From Alphaproteobacteria bacterium (GTDB lineage Bacteria; Planctomycetota; Phycisphaerae; UBA1845), in contig JANQQE010000021.1 of the NCBI GenBank assembly GCA_028285105.1, positions 186,001 through 250,000 of the forward strand: a DNA stretch of 64,000 nt, read 5' to 3'. A program made the position numbers and the translations under genes. The first letter of the stretch is position 1. Every line of letters begins with the position of its first letter. Below the pieces are notes generated by a model that searched no databases, was not told where the DNA came from, and worked only from the letters and a program-made list of their open reading frames with translations. This document shows positions 38,839 through 48,790 of this stretch, piece after piece.

Positions 38839-39756
38839 CTACGAAATGTGGCACCGGTATCGCCAGAAAACGCGCTCCACCGAGCAATCCGCGTGGTGCG
38901 AGTAAAACGGGATCGGCCCGACCCAGGGAATGACTGCCGTCTTGTGACCAGCCTCCCGTAGGTCGTTAAGGCACAGCCGCAGCAGCAAGCGACCAATTCC
39001 CAAGCCTCGGGTCTCCGGTGATGTACCCATCGGGCCAAAAAATCCCCACTCGCGATTCTGAGTCGAATGGGCGCTGAACGCGATGACTGCCCCATCCTTC
39101 AAAGCCAAATGAAGCGAAGGCGGATCGTTCGCCAACGCCAAACCAGCTTCCATCCGCCAGTCATCACCGAATTCCCTCAAAAAATAGGCATCCAGTAGCC
39201 GACCGTCTTGTTCGCGCGCCCGTCGTATCTCCAACCCTTCCGACTCGAGACGTGCAATGTCGGTGGCTGTCTCAAACGGAACATCGAGCTTACCGATGAG
39301 ATTGACGCAGTCCTTGAACCGCCGAAAACCTCGCTTTTCCAAGAAGCACAAGCCCGATGTGTATCGCGGATCGATCCCCGGTGTGAAGTAATTCCCCGGT
39401 ACCGCCAGCACCTCGACCTCATCAATCCCCTTCGTTCGAAGCTGCTCCATCGCCCGATCCAAGAGCAAAGACGCAATGCCCATGCGCTGCGACTCCGTTC
39501 TCACCGCAAACAATCCAATCCAACCTTTGCGATCAACATCGCGGCGGACAACCTGCATAACGCCTACGAGCCGTTCGCCCTCATGACAAAGGAGCGCCTC
39601 CGAAGCCAAACGGTCGGGTGCCGGATTGGTAAAGAGCTTCTCATCAATTAGTTCCCGGCTGAATTGATCCAGGAACAATTCGCCTCTAAGAAGCGTCCAA
39701 ATCGACTCCAGGTCTTCCTGGTTTGCGACTCCAATGGTCCGATTTGTTGAATTCAT
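38839..39756 (-). CDS. Tandem-domain GNAT acetyltransferase
   Basis: The 305-residue protein has two GNAT folds. In the N-terminal one the acetyl-CoA loop reads RTESQRMGIASLLL (about residues 87-100). In the C-terminal one it reads SPETRGLGIGRLLLRL (about 246-261), the better match to Q/RxxGxG/A. Tandem GNATs include mycothiol synthase and Eis-like enzymes, where often only one half is catalytic. The substrate is unknown. The gene is divergent from the glycosyltransferase gene, with 71 bases between the starts. Confidence 0.82.
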   Translation of the reverse strand: MNSTNRTIGVANQEDLESIWTLLRGELFLDQFSRELIDEKLFTNPAPDRLASEALLCHEGERLVGVMQVVRRDVDRKGWIGLFAVRTESQRMGIASLLLDRAMEQLRTKGIDEVEVLAVPGNYFTPGIDPRYTSGLCFLEKRGFRRFKDCVNLIGKLDVPFETATDIARLESEGLEIRRAREQDGRLLDAYFLREFGDDWRMEAGLALANDPPSLHLALKDGAVIAFSAHSTQNREWGFFGPMGTSPETRGLGIGRLLLRLCLNDLREAGHKTAVIPWVGPIPFYSHHADCSVERVFWRYRCHIS

Positions 39757-39827
39757 GGCAGGATACCGTTTCAGATGCCCTCAAGTGGTAGATTAAATAA
39801 CGATAATCGAATAAAAGTTTCCGATCT

Positions 39828-41423
39828 ATGCCTGCGAAATTTGAGAAATCCAGCGTTACGGTCGTCTTGACGATCACCGAAAAGCTCCCCTACGAAGCGT
39901 CGGCACTCTGTGAATCCGTCGAATCCGCGATTCGACAGGACCATGGCGATGTGAGGGTGGTTCTCGTCGATGGTCGCGGTCCTGACAGCAAACTCGAATT
40001 AAAGCTCTCAGACACAAGTCGCCTCACACATCTTCCCGGTCAGTTCAAGAACCGGGCGGCGATGTACAACACCGCCCTGAAAGCCTGCGACACCGACTTC
40101 GTTCTGGCAATCTATAACGAAGCGCAATGCGTCACCCTTACCAAGTCAGCCGTCCAGACCATGGTGATGGCCGCCACGCGAATGAATCCGATGGACCTGG
40201 TCTACTCGGATTACGATCGATTGGAAAGTGACGGCACGCGACACGAAATCAAACTGGCTGACTGGCATCCAGGCCGCGTGCGCGACGGCGAAGACATGGG
40301 CTTGGCGATTCTCTATCGCACGGCTGCCATTCGCGAATGCGGTGGTTACGACGAATCATTTAACGCTGCCGACGTATACGACCTTCGTTTGAAAGTTTCC
40401 GCAAACAAACGCGTCGCCCACATTGGCAATCGCTATGCCGGCTCGCTTTACACGGTGGCAGCACCGCCGCAAGCGCACAACGTCTTCGACTATCTGATGG
40501 AAGACAAGGCCAGCCAGCTCGAAATGGAAAACGCGCTGAACGGTCATCTCAAACGAATCGGCGCGTACCTCGAACCGGGTGCGCACGTTCGACCCGTTTA
40601 CGCCAATGGTGAAACGCCCGAACACGCAAAGGACTGCATCGCAAGCGTCGTGATACCGGTCAACAATCGTCCTGAATTCATCGGTCGAGCCATCGAAAGC
40701 GTGCAAGCACAAACCGATCAGCGCGTCGAAACCGTCATCGTGGTCAACGGTGGCGACAACGATCCCACTATACCAGCCGTCAAGCAGTACATGGCTGGCG
40801 GCGACAAATACGAAGCGAACAAACCGCCCGTACAGTTGATCGTCGTCGACATCAACAACCTCGGCCTCTGCCTCAACACCGGCATCGCGTCGGCCAACGG
40901 CATGTACTACGTGCAGTTGGATTCCGACGATCGACTGAAACCCGATGCGGTCGAAAAGTTGTTAGCCGTTTTCGACTCGGACCCGGCGATCGGGATGGTC
41001 GTTGGTTCGTACGAAGTCTCTGTACTCGACGAAAAAACCGGCAAGGTCACCCGCGACGAGAACGTCCCCGTGGTCACGCACGACGAGTGGACGGCAGACA
41101 ATGGCCGCAACAACCTCCTGCGCATCGGAGGGGCTGGCGCTCCGCGTGCGGCTCACATCAAAGTCATCGCCGATGCCGGTTGGTTCGGCGTCAACGACGA
41201 CAACGAATGTCGCAATTACGGTGAGGACTACGACCTCGTCAACCGCATCGCCGAGCGTTACGTCATTGGCCGCGTGTGGGACCCGATCTACGAAGTCATT
41301 CGCCACAGTGGCGGAACCGATCACAACATCGACCCCGTCACAATCGCCCGCAACAACAACGCAAAAGATCACACGCGCCTGGAAGCGATCCACCGAAGGC
41401 AACAACTCAACCAAAGCAAGTAG
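39828..41423 (+). CDS. Duplicated GT2-type glycosyltransferase
   Basis: The 531-residue protein has two GT-A domains in tandem. The C-terminal one (about 265-500) is complete: ASVVIPVNNRPEFIGRAIES, VVNGGDND, NLGLCLNTGIASANGMYYVQLDSDDRL with the metal-binding DSD motif, then GEDYDLVNRI. In the N-terminal domain (about 8-200) the corresponding strand reads LAIYNEAQ where DxD is expected, so that half is probably inactive. No transmembrane helix is seen. A ROK-like gene begins nine bases after its stop, so the two are co-transcribed. Confidence 0.83.
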   Translation: MPAKFEKSSVTVVLTITEKLPYEASALCESVESAIRQDHGDVRVVLVDGRGPDSKLELKLSDTSRLTHLPGQFKNRAAMYNTALKACDTDFVLAIYNEAQCVTLTKSAVQTMVMAATRMNPMDLVYSDYDRLESDGTRHEIKLADWHPGRVRDGEDMGLAILYRTAAIRECGGYDESFNAADVYDLRLKVSANKRVAHIGNRYAGSLYTVAAPPQAHNVFDYLMEDKASQLEMENALNGHLKRIGAYLEPGAHVRPVYANGETPEHAKDCIASVVIPVNNRPEFIGRAIESVQAQTDQRVETVIVVNGGDNDPTIPAVKQYMAGGDKYEANKPPVQLIVVDINNLGLCLNTGIASANGMYYVQLDSDDRLKPDAVEKLLAVFDSDPAIGMVVGSYEVSVLDEKTGKVTRDENVPVVTHDEWTADNGRNNLLRIGGAGAPRAAHIKVIADAGWFGVNDDNECRNYGEDYDLVNRIAERYVIGRVWDPIYEVIRHSGGTDHNIDPVTIARNNNAKDHTRLEAIHRRQQLNQSK

Positions 41424-41432
41424 CCCATCGCA

Positions 41433-42605
41433 ATGTCGGACAACACTTTATTAATCGGAGTAGACGGCGGCGCAACGGAAGTCAAAGCGCACGAAGTCAC
41501 CGTGCAGATGTCGGACGGCGAGCGCCAGTTTGAACTCGGAATAGCATCGGCAAGCCGCGTGTACGAACGCATCGAAGATTTTGTACCAGCACCCGTCCCG
41601 CAACAGTTGAGCGAACGCGACCACAACGTCATCGAGATCAAACCGTCAGAGCAGAAGCAAGCCGACAAATGGATCGATGCCGCATTCGAAGCCATCGCCG
41701 AAGTCGTTAAAAGCGCATCAACAAGTGGACCCGTTCAAATCGGCGTGGGCATGCCCGGCTTGAAGTCGCCAGACCAGCGCGGAATCGTAGTCATCAACAA
41801 CGGCCCCCGCCTTCCGAAATACCTCGAGCAACTCGAAGCGAAATTGGAAGCAGCCGGCATCAAGTTAGCCGCCCCCATCGCGGCCCTTGGAAGCGATGCC
41901 GACTACTGCGGCATTGGCGAAGAGCATGCAGCGGCAGGATTGTTCCGCGACGTGGACAACGCATATTACATGGGAGCAGGAACCGGCATCGCCGACGCGA
42001 TGAAGCTGAACGGCAAACTCGTTACGTTCGACGAAGCGGCGGGCTGGATTCAAAAAGCGTGGCAAGTCGATTCAAGCTATGGTCCGACCTACGAAAAGCT
42101 GGTGTCCGCCAAATCGATGAACGAAACCTACCATCGATTGATCAACCACACGGACGAGTCGGTAGCAAGATACCCGGAAACCGACGCGATCAACGGCAAT
42201 CAGATCGCAAAGTCGTGGATGGATTCAGTATCAATGCTAGTAGCAGAATTAATCTACGAAAGACTGCACACCATAACAGCCGGCAGGCCCAACCGAAAAG
42301 ACCGAGGCGAAAACTACCTAGCCCTAAACGCCGACCATCCATACCGAGGCACCAAGCTGGATCGCATCATCATCGGCCAACGTTTAGGCCAAATCTGCAG
42401 CCAACCCAACAGGAATCTCGACCTGCAAGAGCAAATCGCCAAGTACCTCGCCACATTCGTAGGTGAATCGCAAAACAAAGAATTGATCGACGCATACACC
42501 CCCTCTGGCAAACTTGAGCCTCGACTTCTTGCGGCTTCAAACGTTCGTGCTGCTCCGGCGATGGGAGCTGCTGTCGCGGCTAATTCACAGACTGCGTTGT
42601 CGTGA
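41433..42605 (+). CDS. ROK/ASKHA-fold sugar-kinase-like protein
   Basis: The 390-residue protein starts with the ATP-phosphate loop [15 protein letters not shown]. It has a second substrate domain strand (IGVGMPGL) and the putative catalytic Asp in [12 protein letters not shown], then [13 protein letters not shown]. These are in the order found in ROK kinases. The Cys-rich zinc motif of typical ROK proteins is missing and the protein is longer, so it is a divergent member; activity is unproved. It is co-transcribed with the glycosyltransferase, suggesting sugar activation for glycan assembly. Its last 26 bases overlap the convergent lipoprotein gene. Confidence 0.7.
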   Translation: MSDNTLLIGVDGGATEVKAHEVTVQMSDGERQFELGIASASRVYERIEDFVPAPVPQQLSERDHNVIEIKPSEQKQADKWIDAAFEAIAEVVKSASTSGPVQIGVGMPGLKSPDQRGIVVINNGPRLPKYLEQLEAKLEAAGIKLAAPIAALGSDADYCGIGEEHAAAGLFRDVDNAYYMGAGTGIADAMKLNGKLVTFDEAAGWIQKAWQVDSSYGPTYEKLVSAKSMNETYHRLINHTDESVARYPETDAINGNQIAKSWMDSVSMLVAELIYERLHTITAGRPNRKDRGENYLALNADHPYRGTKLDRIIIGQRLGQICSQPNRNLDLQEQIAKYLATFVGESQNKELIDAYTPSGKLEPRLLAASNVRAAPAMGAAVAANSQTALS

Positions 42606-43494
42606 CATTGAGAGTACCATTGGTGCGAATGTAGATGATACATCCGTCTTCTTCTTCTTCGCATGAAAGCTGGTGCATCGACAAACCGTCCGAACCAAAA
42701 TAACTGCCGCGCTCTAAGAGCTTGAATTCGGCATTGTCCTCAGTACGATGTTTGATTGCACCCTTAATCAATATAGCGCGAAGCGCTGCACTACTACCCC
42801 GAATCATTCCAGCCGATCCGGCTTGAAGCATGACGAGCATCCCGCGCTGATTATCGCCCTGCGAATCGCCCCAAAGAAAAGCGACCATTGGTTGCTTGTT
42901 GGAATTCGATTCTTTTGACGGAACAAGCCAAGAGACTTCGGATGCGTCCAGCCAGACGATGTTACTCGCGTCGATGTTGACTGGTCGTTGGCCATTGTCA
43001 AAAGCGTCTTCTGTGGGATGAACGAGATACGGCCCCTCCTCGATTTCTATGTATGCGAGGTTATGAATACCCTTGGCAGATGTTATGTGCGGTTCACCCG
43101 CTGGCTGCGTCCAATAAGAACCCGCAGGCATCCACATCGATTGCGCATTTGGATCATCATTATGTATCAGTCCATCGATTACCACGCCACGATAGGTAAT
43201 ATTGTGAATGTGCGGTGGTGACGAAAATCCATCCACAAACCTGACAAGAAAACCACATGGCCCTGTACTTGTACGATCCCCCCAAAGGTTACCAGCTTGC
43301 GGCCCCTTGTCACCTCGTGCAGGATTGAGTGGTGCCCACACAACTTCTGATACCAAGACTGTCTCTGCGCTACAATTCGCTAAATCCTTTGAAACTGATT
43401 CGTCAATCTCGGTCTTCCGGCTAACGCAACCGACGGCCGAAAGGACTGTGATTGTAAGCAACAACAACAAACTGAGTCTCAAATAGCTCTCCAT
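42580..43494 (-). CDS. Cupin-type (DUF4437-like) lipoprotein
   Basis: The ATG at 43494 gives a clean signal sequence with lipobox VLSAVGC (Cys23). The frame stays open to 43563 without family-like sequence. The mature part contains two cupin-like halves: the first with [28 protein letters not shown] and [14 protein letters not shown], the second with [13 protein letters not shown] and [11 protein letters not shown]. His residues in the first half could bind a metal; the second half has lost them. The role is unknown. It follows the MDR oxidoreductase gene by 55 bases on the same strand. Confidence 0.72.
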   Translation of the reverse strand: MESYLRLSLLLLLTITVLSAVGCVSRKTEIDESVSKDLANCSAETVLVSEVVWAPLNPARGDKGPQAGNLWGDRTSTGPCGFLVRFVDGFSSPPHIHNITYRGVVIDGLIHNDDPNAQSMWMPAGSYWTQPAGEPHITSAKGIHNLAYIEIEEGPYLVHPTEDAFDNGQRPVNIDASNIVWLDASEVSWLVPSKESNSNKQPMVAFLWGDSQGDNQRGMLVMLQAGSAGMIRGSSAALRAILIKGAIKHRTEDNAEFKLLERGSYFGSDGLSMHQLSCEEEEDGCIIYIRTNGTLNVTTTQSVN

Positions 43495-43549
43495 TTTCTG
43501 AAGGTGATCATATCGCCTTAAGTGCAGCGCATGAATTTCGCTTTTTGCT

Positions 43550-44545
43550 TTAAGCGATATCAATAACCACCTTGCCCTTTGCTTTTCCAGTGGTTACATG
43601 CTTATGCGCGGCATCAATCGCTGCAAGTGAGAAGCGAGAATCGTCAATCAACGGCTTAATCCGGGCGTTATCAACTAAGGAAGCAATGCGCTGCATGATT
43701 TCACCGTGACGCTCGAGCCCTATGTCCGTAAGCATCGGCACGAGCATGAAGATCACATGCAAACTGGCGTTCTTGATGTGCAATTCGCTTAGATCGGGTG
43801 ATGCACCCAACGAAACAGTTGTCGCACAGCGGCCGTTATTCGCCAGCGCTTTGATGGAGTTTTCGAGATTCGGTCCTCCGACGGTGTCAAAGACGACATC
43901 GTAACCTCGACCGCCAGTTAAGCGTTCGACATAGTCCGCTACAGAATGCTCACGATAGTTAATCGTTTCGTCGGCACCGAGTGATTTCGCGATTCTGGCG
44001 TTGTCGTCATTTCCTACTGTCGTATGGACAATTGCGCCACAAAGCTTCGCGAGTTGGACGCCGATGTGGCCGACACCACCAGTACCGCCGTGAATGAGGA
44101 CTGTCTCACCGGGTTGCACGTTCGCGCGATCCACAAGTGACTCCCACGCAGTGATCGCAACGAGCGGCAAGGCTGCGGCCTCTCGGATTGACAACGACTT
44201 TGGTTTGTTCGCCAGCAATCGTTCGTCAGCATTCATGCGCTGGGCATAAGTGCCGTCGCGCCCCTTCACGCCCCCGGCGCAACCATATACCTCATCTCCC
44301 ACGGAAAATCTTGAGACACCCGGACCTGCGGCCACTACGACGCCAGCAACATCGCAACCAAGGACGACTGGTTCATCAGGTGCGATACCACCACCGCCAT
44401 CCGCTCTAATCTTGGTGTCAACCGGGTTCACGCTCGTTGCGTGCAAACGGACTGCGACTTCGCCGGGACCCGGATCGGCATCGGGCTTGTCAAAAAGTTC
44501 AAACGGTGCATCTTCGCCGAACTTGTTCAGACGCATTGCTTTCAC
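43550..44545 (-). CDS. Zinc-independent MDR oxidoreductase (quinone-oxidoreductase-like)
   Basis: The 331-residue protein is a medium-chain dehydrogenase/reductase: the N-terminal GroES-like domain ([39 protein letters not shown]) is followed by a Rossmann domain with [20 protein letters not shown]. The zinc-binding Cys/His residues of alcohol dehydrogenases are absent, so it is of the quinone oxidoreductase (QOR/zeta-crystallin) type that uses NADPH. The physiological substrate is unknown. It lies 26 bases downstream of yidC. Confidence 0.88.
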   Translation of the reverse strand: MKAMRLNKFGEDAPFELFDKPDADPGPGEVAVRLHATSVNPVDTKIRADGGGGIAPDEPVVLGCDVAGVVVAAGPGVSRFSVGDEVYGCAGGVKGRDGTYAQRMNADERLLANKPKSLSIREAAALPLVAITAWESLVDRANVQPGETVLIHGGTGGVGHIGVQLAKLCGAIVHTTVGNDDNARIAKSLGADETINYREHSVADYVERLTGGRGYDVVFDTVGGPNLENSIKALANNGRCATTVSLGASPDLSELHIKNASLHVIFMLVPMLTDIGLERHGEIMQRIASLVDNARIKPLIDDSRFSLAAIDAAHKHVTTGKAKGKVVIDIA

Positions 44546-44571
44546 AGAATTCTCCTAGCATGAGTCTTGGC

Positions 44572-46650
44572 TTACCGCCGATCCTTCTTACCGCTGCGTT
44601 GTTTCGCTTGTTTTTGGGCTTCTTCGGCTTTTTGTTGCAGCTTTTCCAAAAACGATGGGCCACCGCTTTTCGGTTTCTTGGGTCCCTTGCTCATTCCGCC
44701 GCTCTTGGGTGGTTCTAGGTCTTGCTTCTTGATGTGCTTGCGGATGTAGATTTGCTCGGCAGCACCTACCAGCGAACTGGTCATGATGTACAGGTTCAAA
44801 CCGCTCGGGAACTTGTAGAACAAGAAGATCATGGCGAACGACATGTATGGCATGATCTTTTGCATCTGCTCGGCTTGTTCGGCTTGCGGAGTCTTTTTGA
44901 CATTCGGATCGGATTTGGGGCGCGGCATCAGTTTCTGTTGGGCGAACATCACCACCCCGACCAGAATTGGCAGCAGGTGGAAGCACGTCATCTCGCCCAT
45001 GAGCGGCAGCGTGATCGGCTTGGAAAAATGGTAGAAGCAATCGGGCGCGGTTAAGTCGTTGATCCACGCCACGAACGGTTCGCCGCGCATCGCCACGTTG
45101 TTGCGCAGGCTCGAATACAGTGCGATCCAGATCGGCATCTGCAAAAACATCGGCAGGCACCCGAGCATCTGCCCCATCGGGTTAACGCCTTCCTCGCGAT
45201 ACAGCTTCATGATTTCCTGCTGAATCTTCGAGTTGTCGCCAGCATGCTTCTTTTTGATCTCTTCCATCTTCGGCTGCAATGACCCCATGCTCTTTTGCAT
45301 GCGGACCATATTCACCTGCGTCTTCTTGGTGATCGGATGGAGCAACGTACGCACCAGGGCAACCAGACAGATAATCGCCACGCCGAAGTTACCGGTGATC
45401 GAGTAAAGCCAATTCAGCAGCGTAATCATCAGGTCGGTCAGCGCGCTGAACGTACACGAACCGTAACCCTCTTTGATCTGCTGCATGTAGTCGCGATGGA
45501 TATAATCGGAATTGCTCGGGTGGCTGAACGCCTCGCGATCCTTCGGACCGAGATAAACGGCTTGGATGAGCGATTTCGTCTCGCCGGGCGTCACAGTGTG
45601 CTGAACCGTCGTCATCTCGATGGTGACGTCGTTGACCGTTGCCGCATCGTGATCTAGGTCGATGCCTTTGAGTTGCGCCACCGAACCCAGCAGCGCCTTA
45701 CCCTCCGCATCGACCGGACAGAGCGTACAGGTGAAGAACAAATTCCCACCGGCATACCATTCGAGCGGTTCGTTCTGATGGCTTTCAGCCGCATAGAGCA
45801 TCTGCGACTTTCGCTTGCCGATATCCTTGAAGTTGCTGGCTTCCAGTTCGATCAAACCTTCGTAGCGCCATGCCGCGTAGACCTTTTGGTCCGGCATGAA
45901 CGTCCCCTGCGAGAGGAGTCCGATCGGTCCGCGCTCGACCACGATGACATTGTGGGGACTGTCCGAAACGTTTTCGATGTCCAGCGTGATCTGAACGTCG
46001 CGGCGAAGCGTCTCTGCTGACTGCATGGGCAAGGTGAACGTACGGGTCAGTTTCAAGACCGGCGCATCGTCGATGTTGATCGTCGCGGTGAAGATTGCGG
46101 CTTCACCGTTGTTGACTTCGCGTTTCTCGAGGTTCCACTTCAAGTCCCGCAAATTGACCTGATGCTTGCCGTCGATGGTCAACCGATCCAGCGAGAGCGA
46201 ATACAGATCGCGTCCTTCTGCCTGCGGCAAAGGCGCGAGCAAGACATAGCGTTTTTTCTTGTCGCCGCGTTTCCAATGATCGCTGAGTTTCGCCGTTGAA
46301 ATCGACGCACCAACATTGGTGAATTCCAGCTCCATGCGGAAGGGACTTTCGGGTCCACCTTCGACGGTTCCAATGACGATTTTTTCGTCCGCATCGGTAC
46401 CGACGGCATGAAACGATCCCGGCGGAAAGGAAGCAATCTTCGCACCATCGTCAGAACTCGAAGACGCCCCTGCAAGCGGGGCAACTCCATTCGTCGATAC
46501 GTTAGCGGGTGTTGCGCCCGCTGGCGCATCGCCTTCGGTACCATTCGCTGCCGGCTTGGGGGGCGGCCAAATGCGTACGGCGATCATCTGCCATAGCAGA
46601 AAAAAGAGCAGTGCCCAGAAGAGAGCCCGAAAGAAATTCTTGTTTTCCAT
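44572..46650 (-). CDS. yidC: Membrane protein insertase YidC
   Basis: YidC inserts and folds inner-membrane proteins, with or without Sec; the F0 c subunit is a classical client. The 692-residue form is the Gram-negative type. A first transmembrane helix (FWALLFFLLWQMIAV) is followed by an Ala/Pro-rich linker, a large periplasmic beta-sandwich (about 80-375), then the conserved insertase core (GNFGVAIICLVALVRTLLHP...). The core includes GCLPMFLQMPIWIALYSSLR, ends in a final pair of helices and carries a Lys-rich cytoplasmic tail. The hydrophilic-groove Arg is at LVRTLLHP. Confidence 0.95.
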   Translation of the reverse strand: MENKNFFRALFWALLFFLLWQMIAVRIWPPPKPAANGTEGDAPAGATPANVSTNGVAPLAGASSSSDDGAKIASFPPGSFHAVGTDADEKIVIGTVEGGPESPFRMELEFTNVGASISTAKLSDHWKRGDKKKRYVLLAPLPQAEGRDLYSLSLDRLTIDGKHQVNLRDLKWNLEKREVNNGEAAIFTATINIDDAPVLKLTRTFTLPMQSAETLRRDVQITLDIENVSDSPHNVIVVERGPIGLLSQGTFMPDQKVYAAWRYEGLIELEASNFKDIGKRKSQMLYAAESHQNEPLEWYAGGNLFFTCTLCPVDAEGKALLGSVAQLKGIDLDHDAATVNDVTIEMTTVQHTVTPGETKSLIQAVYLGPKDREAFSHPSNSDYIHRDYMQQIKEGYGSCTFSALTDLMITLLNWLYSITGNFGVAIICLVALVRTLLHPITKKTQVNMVRMQKSMGSLQPKMEEIKKKHAGDNSKIQQEIMKLYREEGVNPMGQMLGCLPMFLQMPIWIALYSSLRNNVAMRGEPFVAWINDLTAPDCFYHFSKPITLPLMGEMTCFHLLPILVGVVMFAQQKLMPRPKSDPNVKKTPQAEQAEQMQKIMPYMSFAMIFLFYKFPSGLNLYIMTSSLVGAAEQIYIRKHIKKQDLEPPKSGGMSKGPKKPKSGGPSFLEKLQQKAEEAQKQAKQRSGKKDRR

Positions 46651-46818
46651 GCGTTCTATATGCTGTCTAAGATGAAGTCATGTCGCAGGCGAATGGGAAC
46701 GAAGTGGCGCGCCAACGTCTTTCGTTCGATTACGATTCGTCTGAATGTGTGTTCGATATTCCTGATTGCGACGTTTGCATTTCGACATGACGATCATGCG
46801 TAAAGCATTGCATCGAAA

Positions 46819-47658
46819 TCAACGTCCTTCCAGAAGTCGCAGCCCAAGAAAGTCATCCAGGTCCGGCGTATCCAGCGCTTTTTGAACGGCTTTCTGAATG
46901 TCGTACTCGACCCGGATGAATTCCAACGTGCCCACATATCCCTCTTCGTCCGGCGAAATATCGCCCGGTCCAACATTGTCCGGATACGGGACTTTCTCGC
47001 CCTTTTCGTGAACGACCACAAAACAAGCCCGCACATCGCGATCGCGCGGCTGACCGACGCTGCCCACGTTGATGATGGCTTTCTCTTCTTCAGTGATCGT
47101 ATAAAAACTCGGCTCGCGAAGTTCCCCCGGCGGATCGAAATACGGATCGTCCAAGAACACGCCCGGCACATGCGTATGGCCAACCACGCAGGCCATGTGC
47201 TTTTCTTCCAGGCGATCGAAGTTGGCGAGGATCTTCGTCGGATTCGTAAAGACATCTTCTGCAAAGAGGTATTCGTTGACGGGCCGGCGCGGAGACGCAT
47301 GGACCATCAGGATATCTTTCGCGTCGTGGCGAATCGGAAGCTTGCCCAGAAATTCCCACCGCCGATCGCGCAGCGTCTTTTTCGGTTCGTCTTCAAAGAC
47401 CTGCCGCGTCCAATAGCAAGCCCGCTCCGCGCTGACGTTGAAATTCGAAGGCTCGTAGAAAACGGCATGATCGTGATTGCCGCAAACGACGGCTTGGCAG
47501 CGATCCATCACCGTGTCGATGCACTGCTTGGGACTGGCGCCATAACCGATAACGTCGCCCAGACAGTAAATCTCCCTCACACTTCGGCGGTCGATCTCGG
47601 CCAAGACCGCCTGAAGCGCTTCGTAGTTACCGTGAATGTCAGAGATTATGGCATACAC
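46819..47658 (-). CDS. Calcineurin-like metallophosphoesterase (YfcE/ApaH-like)
   Basis: All five metal-binding blocks are visible: DIHGN at the N terminus, GDVIGYGASP, GNHDH, a His in MVHASPR, and GHTHVP. With 279 residues and no signal it is a cytoplasmic phosphodiesterase or phosphatase of the MPP superfamily; the substrate is unknown. The frame starts at a GTG (47658) because the ATG four bases downstream is out of frame. A 13-bp direct repeat lies just upstream of the start. Confidence 0.85.
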   Translation of the reverse strand: MYAIISDIHGNYEALQAVLAEIDRRSVREIYCLGDVIGYGASPKQCIDTVMDRCQAVVCGNHDHAVFYEPSNFNVSAERACYWTRQVFEDEPKKTLRDRRWEFLGKLPIRHDAKDILMVHASPRRPVNEYLFAEDVFTNPTKILANFDRLEEKHMACVVGHTHVPGVFLDDPYFDPPGELREPSFYTITEEEKAIINVGSVGQPRDRDVRACFVVVHEKGEKVPYPDNVGPGDISPDEEGYVGTLEFIRVEYDIQKAVQKALDTPDLDDFLGLRLLEGR

Positions 47659-47661
47659 CGG

Positions 47662-47690
47662 GGATATTCTCAGCCGCGGATATTCTCAGC
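47662..47690. repeat. Two direct copies of a 13-bp sequence before the metallophosphoesterase start
   Basis: GGATATTCTCAGC occurs at 47662-47674 and again at 47678-47690, a 16-base period. The position, immediately upstream of the GTG start on the minus strand, would place it in the 5' leader. Confidence 0.8.
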
Positions 47691-47843
47691 AACGCCTCAC
47701 TCGTAGGCGACGAGCACGACGCCAGCCTCGAAAACAGGTGAGAGACGGATGCTATTGCCCATTGGGAACGTCGTCAATGACCACTACCCGATGCCCGAAA
47801 GTTCCGACAAACTCTGAGCTTTCACAACGAGTGTCGCGGTCCG

Positions 47844-48635
47844 TCATCCGGTTGTACTCCCGGTTTCGACTTTTGATTTGACCGGCATTTCGATGCGATG
47901 GAGACGGTTCGAGGCGATTTCGACCGCCTCTTGACTGACATCGCAACCGAGCCACTTTCGACCCATTCGTTTCGCGACCGACAATGTTGTCCCGCTACCG
48001 CAAAAAAAGTCGGCAACCAAGTCACCTGGCTGGCTGCTGGCCTCGACAATTCGCTCCAAGAGCGCTTCAGGCTTTTGCGTCGGATACCCCGTTCGCTCCA
48101 GCGATACCGTCGAAAGGAACGGGACTTCCCAGACGTCGGTGACCAGCGGACCGTCCGCATGGAAGTAGACTGGACCGTTCTTTGTCGATTTGAACAGTCG
48201 CCCGTCATCGGCCCGCTTCAAACCGTCGGTCCGGTAAGTGCCGTCGCGCAGCGAATTGAAGGTATGCCGCCCCATGACCTTGGCGTATGACAGTATCGTA
48301 TCGTGCTTGCGTCCAAACCATTTGGTCGCGACCCCGCCCGTTCGATAGCTCCAGATGATCTCGTTGAGGAAGTTCTCGACTCCGAAGATGTCGTCGAGCA
48401 TCAGCCGCACATGATGGGCGACCCGATGATCGATGTGGACGTACACTGTTGCGGAATCCCGCATGAGCCGGCGCATCTCGACCAACCGCTCGCGCAGGAA
48501 CGGGCAATAGGCATCGATACCGCCCGACCACTTGTCGTCATAGGACTGTCCACTTGCGGTCGAGCGCGTCGCGTTTGTCATGAACGGTGGATCGATGTAA
48601 ATCAGATCAATGCAGGCATCGGGCAATGTCCGCAT
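47844..48635 (-). CDS. DNA methyltransferase, beta-class amino-MTase (start uncertain)
   Basis: The protein has motif IV near the N terminus (LIYIDPPF) and the SAM motif I near the C terminus (VADFFCGSGTTLSVA), the order of beta-class N6-adenine/N4-cytosine methyltransferases. It also has TQKPEALLERIV. The first ATG (48635) gives 263 residues. Conserved-looking sequence continues upstream in frame (RIECTDNVCLMRTLPD) to a stop at 48762-48764 without any ATG, GTG or TTG, so the true start may be a rare codon or the 5' end is damaged. No restriction endonuclease gene is adjacent. Confidence 0.85.
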   Translation of the reverse strand: MRTLPDACIDLIYIDPPFMTNATRSTASGQSYDDKWSGGIDAYCPFLRERLVEMRRLMRDSATVYVHIDHRVAHHVRLMLDDIFGVENFLNEIIWSYRTGGVATKWFGRKHDTILSYAKVMGRHTFNSLRDGTYRTDGLKRADDGRLFKSTKNGPVYFHADGPLVTDVWEVPFLSTVSLERTGYPTQKPEALLERIVEASSQPGDLVADFFCGSGTTLSVAKRMGRKWLGCDVSQEAVEIASNRLHRIEMPVKSKVETGSTTG

Positions 48636-48790
48636 CAGACAAACATTGTCCGTGCATTCGATCCTGGAATTGAACGTTGAGGATGGATTTCGGTTGTTTT
48701 GGCCTTGATCGGCAGGCGTTGTCGGCTCTTGAATTGGCTTTGGTTGATCGCTGATATGCTTTCAACTCCTACACATAACGAGCCAACGGG

